From assembly GCA_902797005.1 (NCBI GenBank), contig CADBRE010000129.1:1-6595 (forward strand): a DNA stretch of 6,595 nt. Reading direction: 5' to 3'. Source of the DNA: an uncultured Erysipelotrichaceae bacterium (GTDB lineage Bacteria > Bacillota_I > Bacilli_A > RF39 > UBA660). The notes under the pieces were generated by a model. The model ran no database searches and was not told the DNA's origin. It was given only the letters and a program-made list of their open reading frames with translations. A program made the translations under genes and the position numbers. Numbering within the stretch: the stretch's first letter is position 1; each line of letters begins with the position of its first letter. Shown piece by piece: positions 6,397 through 6,595 of this stretch.

Positions 6397-6423
6397 ACCA
6401 AAACTTTTTGTTGCATTTTTGGT
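6397..6423 (+). repeat. Inverted repeat spanning the -35, possible operator
   Basis: ACCAAAA (6397-6403) is mirrored exactly by TTTTGGT (6417-6423), with a 13-nt centre that contains the -35 hexamer (6411-6416). A perfect 8-bp palindrome, GTCATGAC (6391-6398), overlaps its left end. This placement suits a repressor site, but a chance match in T/A-rich DNA is possible and no regulator is identified. Confidence 0.35.
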
Positions 6424-6439
6424 ACGAATGTGCTATAAT
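6411..6439 (+). promoter_or_regulatory. Strong promoter of the 3'-end gene
   Basis: A -35 TTGCAT (6411-6416), exactly 17 nt of spacer and a perfect extended -10 TGC-TATAAT (6431-6439) give the best promoter in the window. RNA should start near 6446, giving a leader of roughly 23 nt. Confidence 0.85.
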
Positions 6440-6442
6440 ACG

Positions 6443-6469
6443 TTTCGAAACCGAAGGAGGGGTTTGAAA
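6443..6469 (+). promoter_or_regulatory. Hairpin presenting the ribosome binding site in its loop
   Basis: TTTC (6443-6446) and AAACC (6448-6452) pair with GGTTT (6461-6465) and GAAA (6466-6469), leaving G6447 bulged. The 8-nt loop GAAGGAGG (6453-6460) is the ribosome binding site, and the last pair uses the A of the ATG. If RNA starts near 6446, only the inner AAACC/GGTTT part is sure to form. It could modulate translation, but it could also be coincidental. Confidence 0.4.
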
Positions 6470-6595
6470 TGAAGGAATTAGAAAAGGTTTTAGAAGATAA
6501 GGATTTCCTTGATTTAGAATTAAGAGAAGGGAAAGATTATGTACTTGAATGTATCAAAAATGGGTTAATTAGAGATATTAATGAGTCAGGTATAG
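6469..6595 (+). CDS. N-terminal part of an unidentified protein, cut by the window end
   Basis: Only 42 complete codons are present, and the frame is still open at the last base. I do not recognise the protein. It begins MKELEKVLEDKDFLDLELRE and is acidic and Leu/Glu/Asp/Lys-rich with helical character. It has no signal peptide or membrane segment, so a cytoplasmic product is likely. The start is well supported: an AAGGAGGGG ribosome binding site (6454-6462) lies 6 nt before the ATG, downstream of a consensus-like extended -10 promoter. The gene is separated from ileS by a terminator and has its own promoter, so it is an independent unit. The inverted repeat at the promoter and the hairpin around the ribosome binding site suggest it may be regulated. 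Function cannot be assigned from this fragment. Confidence 0.8.
   Translation, partial: MKELEKVLEDKDFLDLELREGKDYVLECIKNGLIRDINESGI

Overview
The window is low-G+C DNA with dense, same-strand genes, strong AGGAGG-type ribosome binding sites, Arg codons that are mostly AGA, a T-box leader and a YtxG/YtxH-like gene pair. Together these point to a low-G+C Bacillota (Firmicutes) chromosome, probably a Bacilli/Erysipelotrichia-like host-associated lineage. The exact taxon cannot be fixed from the sequence. TGA is used as a stop (at 2302-2304) and Trp is TGG throughout, so the standard bacterial code applies. I see no mobile element, CRISPR array, tRNA or rRNA gene.

Layout, all on the + strand. (1) trmB (14-631), tRNA m7G46 methyltransferase. 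(2) A new transcription unit starts at an extended -10 promoter (693-701) and reads through four tightly packed genes: a small lipoprotein (725-1351), a highly charged, probably disordered 312-residue protein with an amphipathic N-terminus (1366-2304), a short DUF948/YtxG-like membrane protein (2304-2576) and a YtxH-like protein (2569-3003). Spacings are 14 nt, then overlaps of 1 and 8 nt, so translational coupling is likely. All four products appear to be at or near the membrane, which suggests an envelope module of unknown function. (3) A promoter directly abutting ytxH (3007-3035) drives a complete isoleucine T-box leader (about 3050-3247, specifier ATC) and ileS (3259-6342), which encodes a type 2 isoleucyl-tRNA synthetase. 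(4) A terminator hairpin (6347-6376) ends ileS. A consensus-like promoter (6411-6439) then opens the next gene, of which only 42 codons are present (6469-6595).

The most notable feature is the IleRS active site. The class I HIGH signature reads G-I-H-H (residues 52-55), the swapped GXHH form associated with very high mupirocin resistance, in what looks like the housekeeping, T-box-regulated ileS. Two neighbouring catalytic-core positions also differ from the usual residues. The least understood feature is the four-gene envelope operon, especially the 312-residue protein with its membrane-helix-like N-terminus and isolated hydrophobic motif in the middle of a charged chain. No clearly new defence or mobile system is visible.
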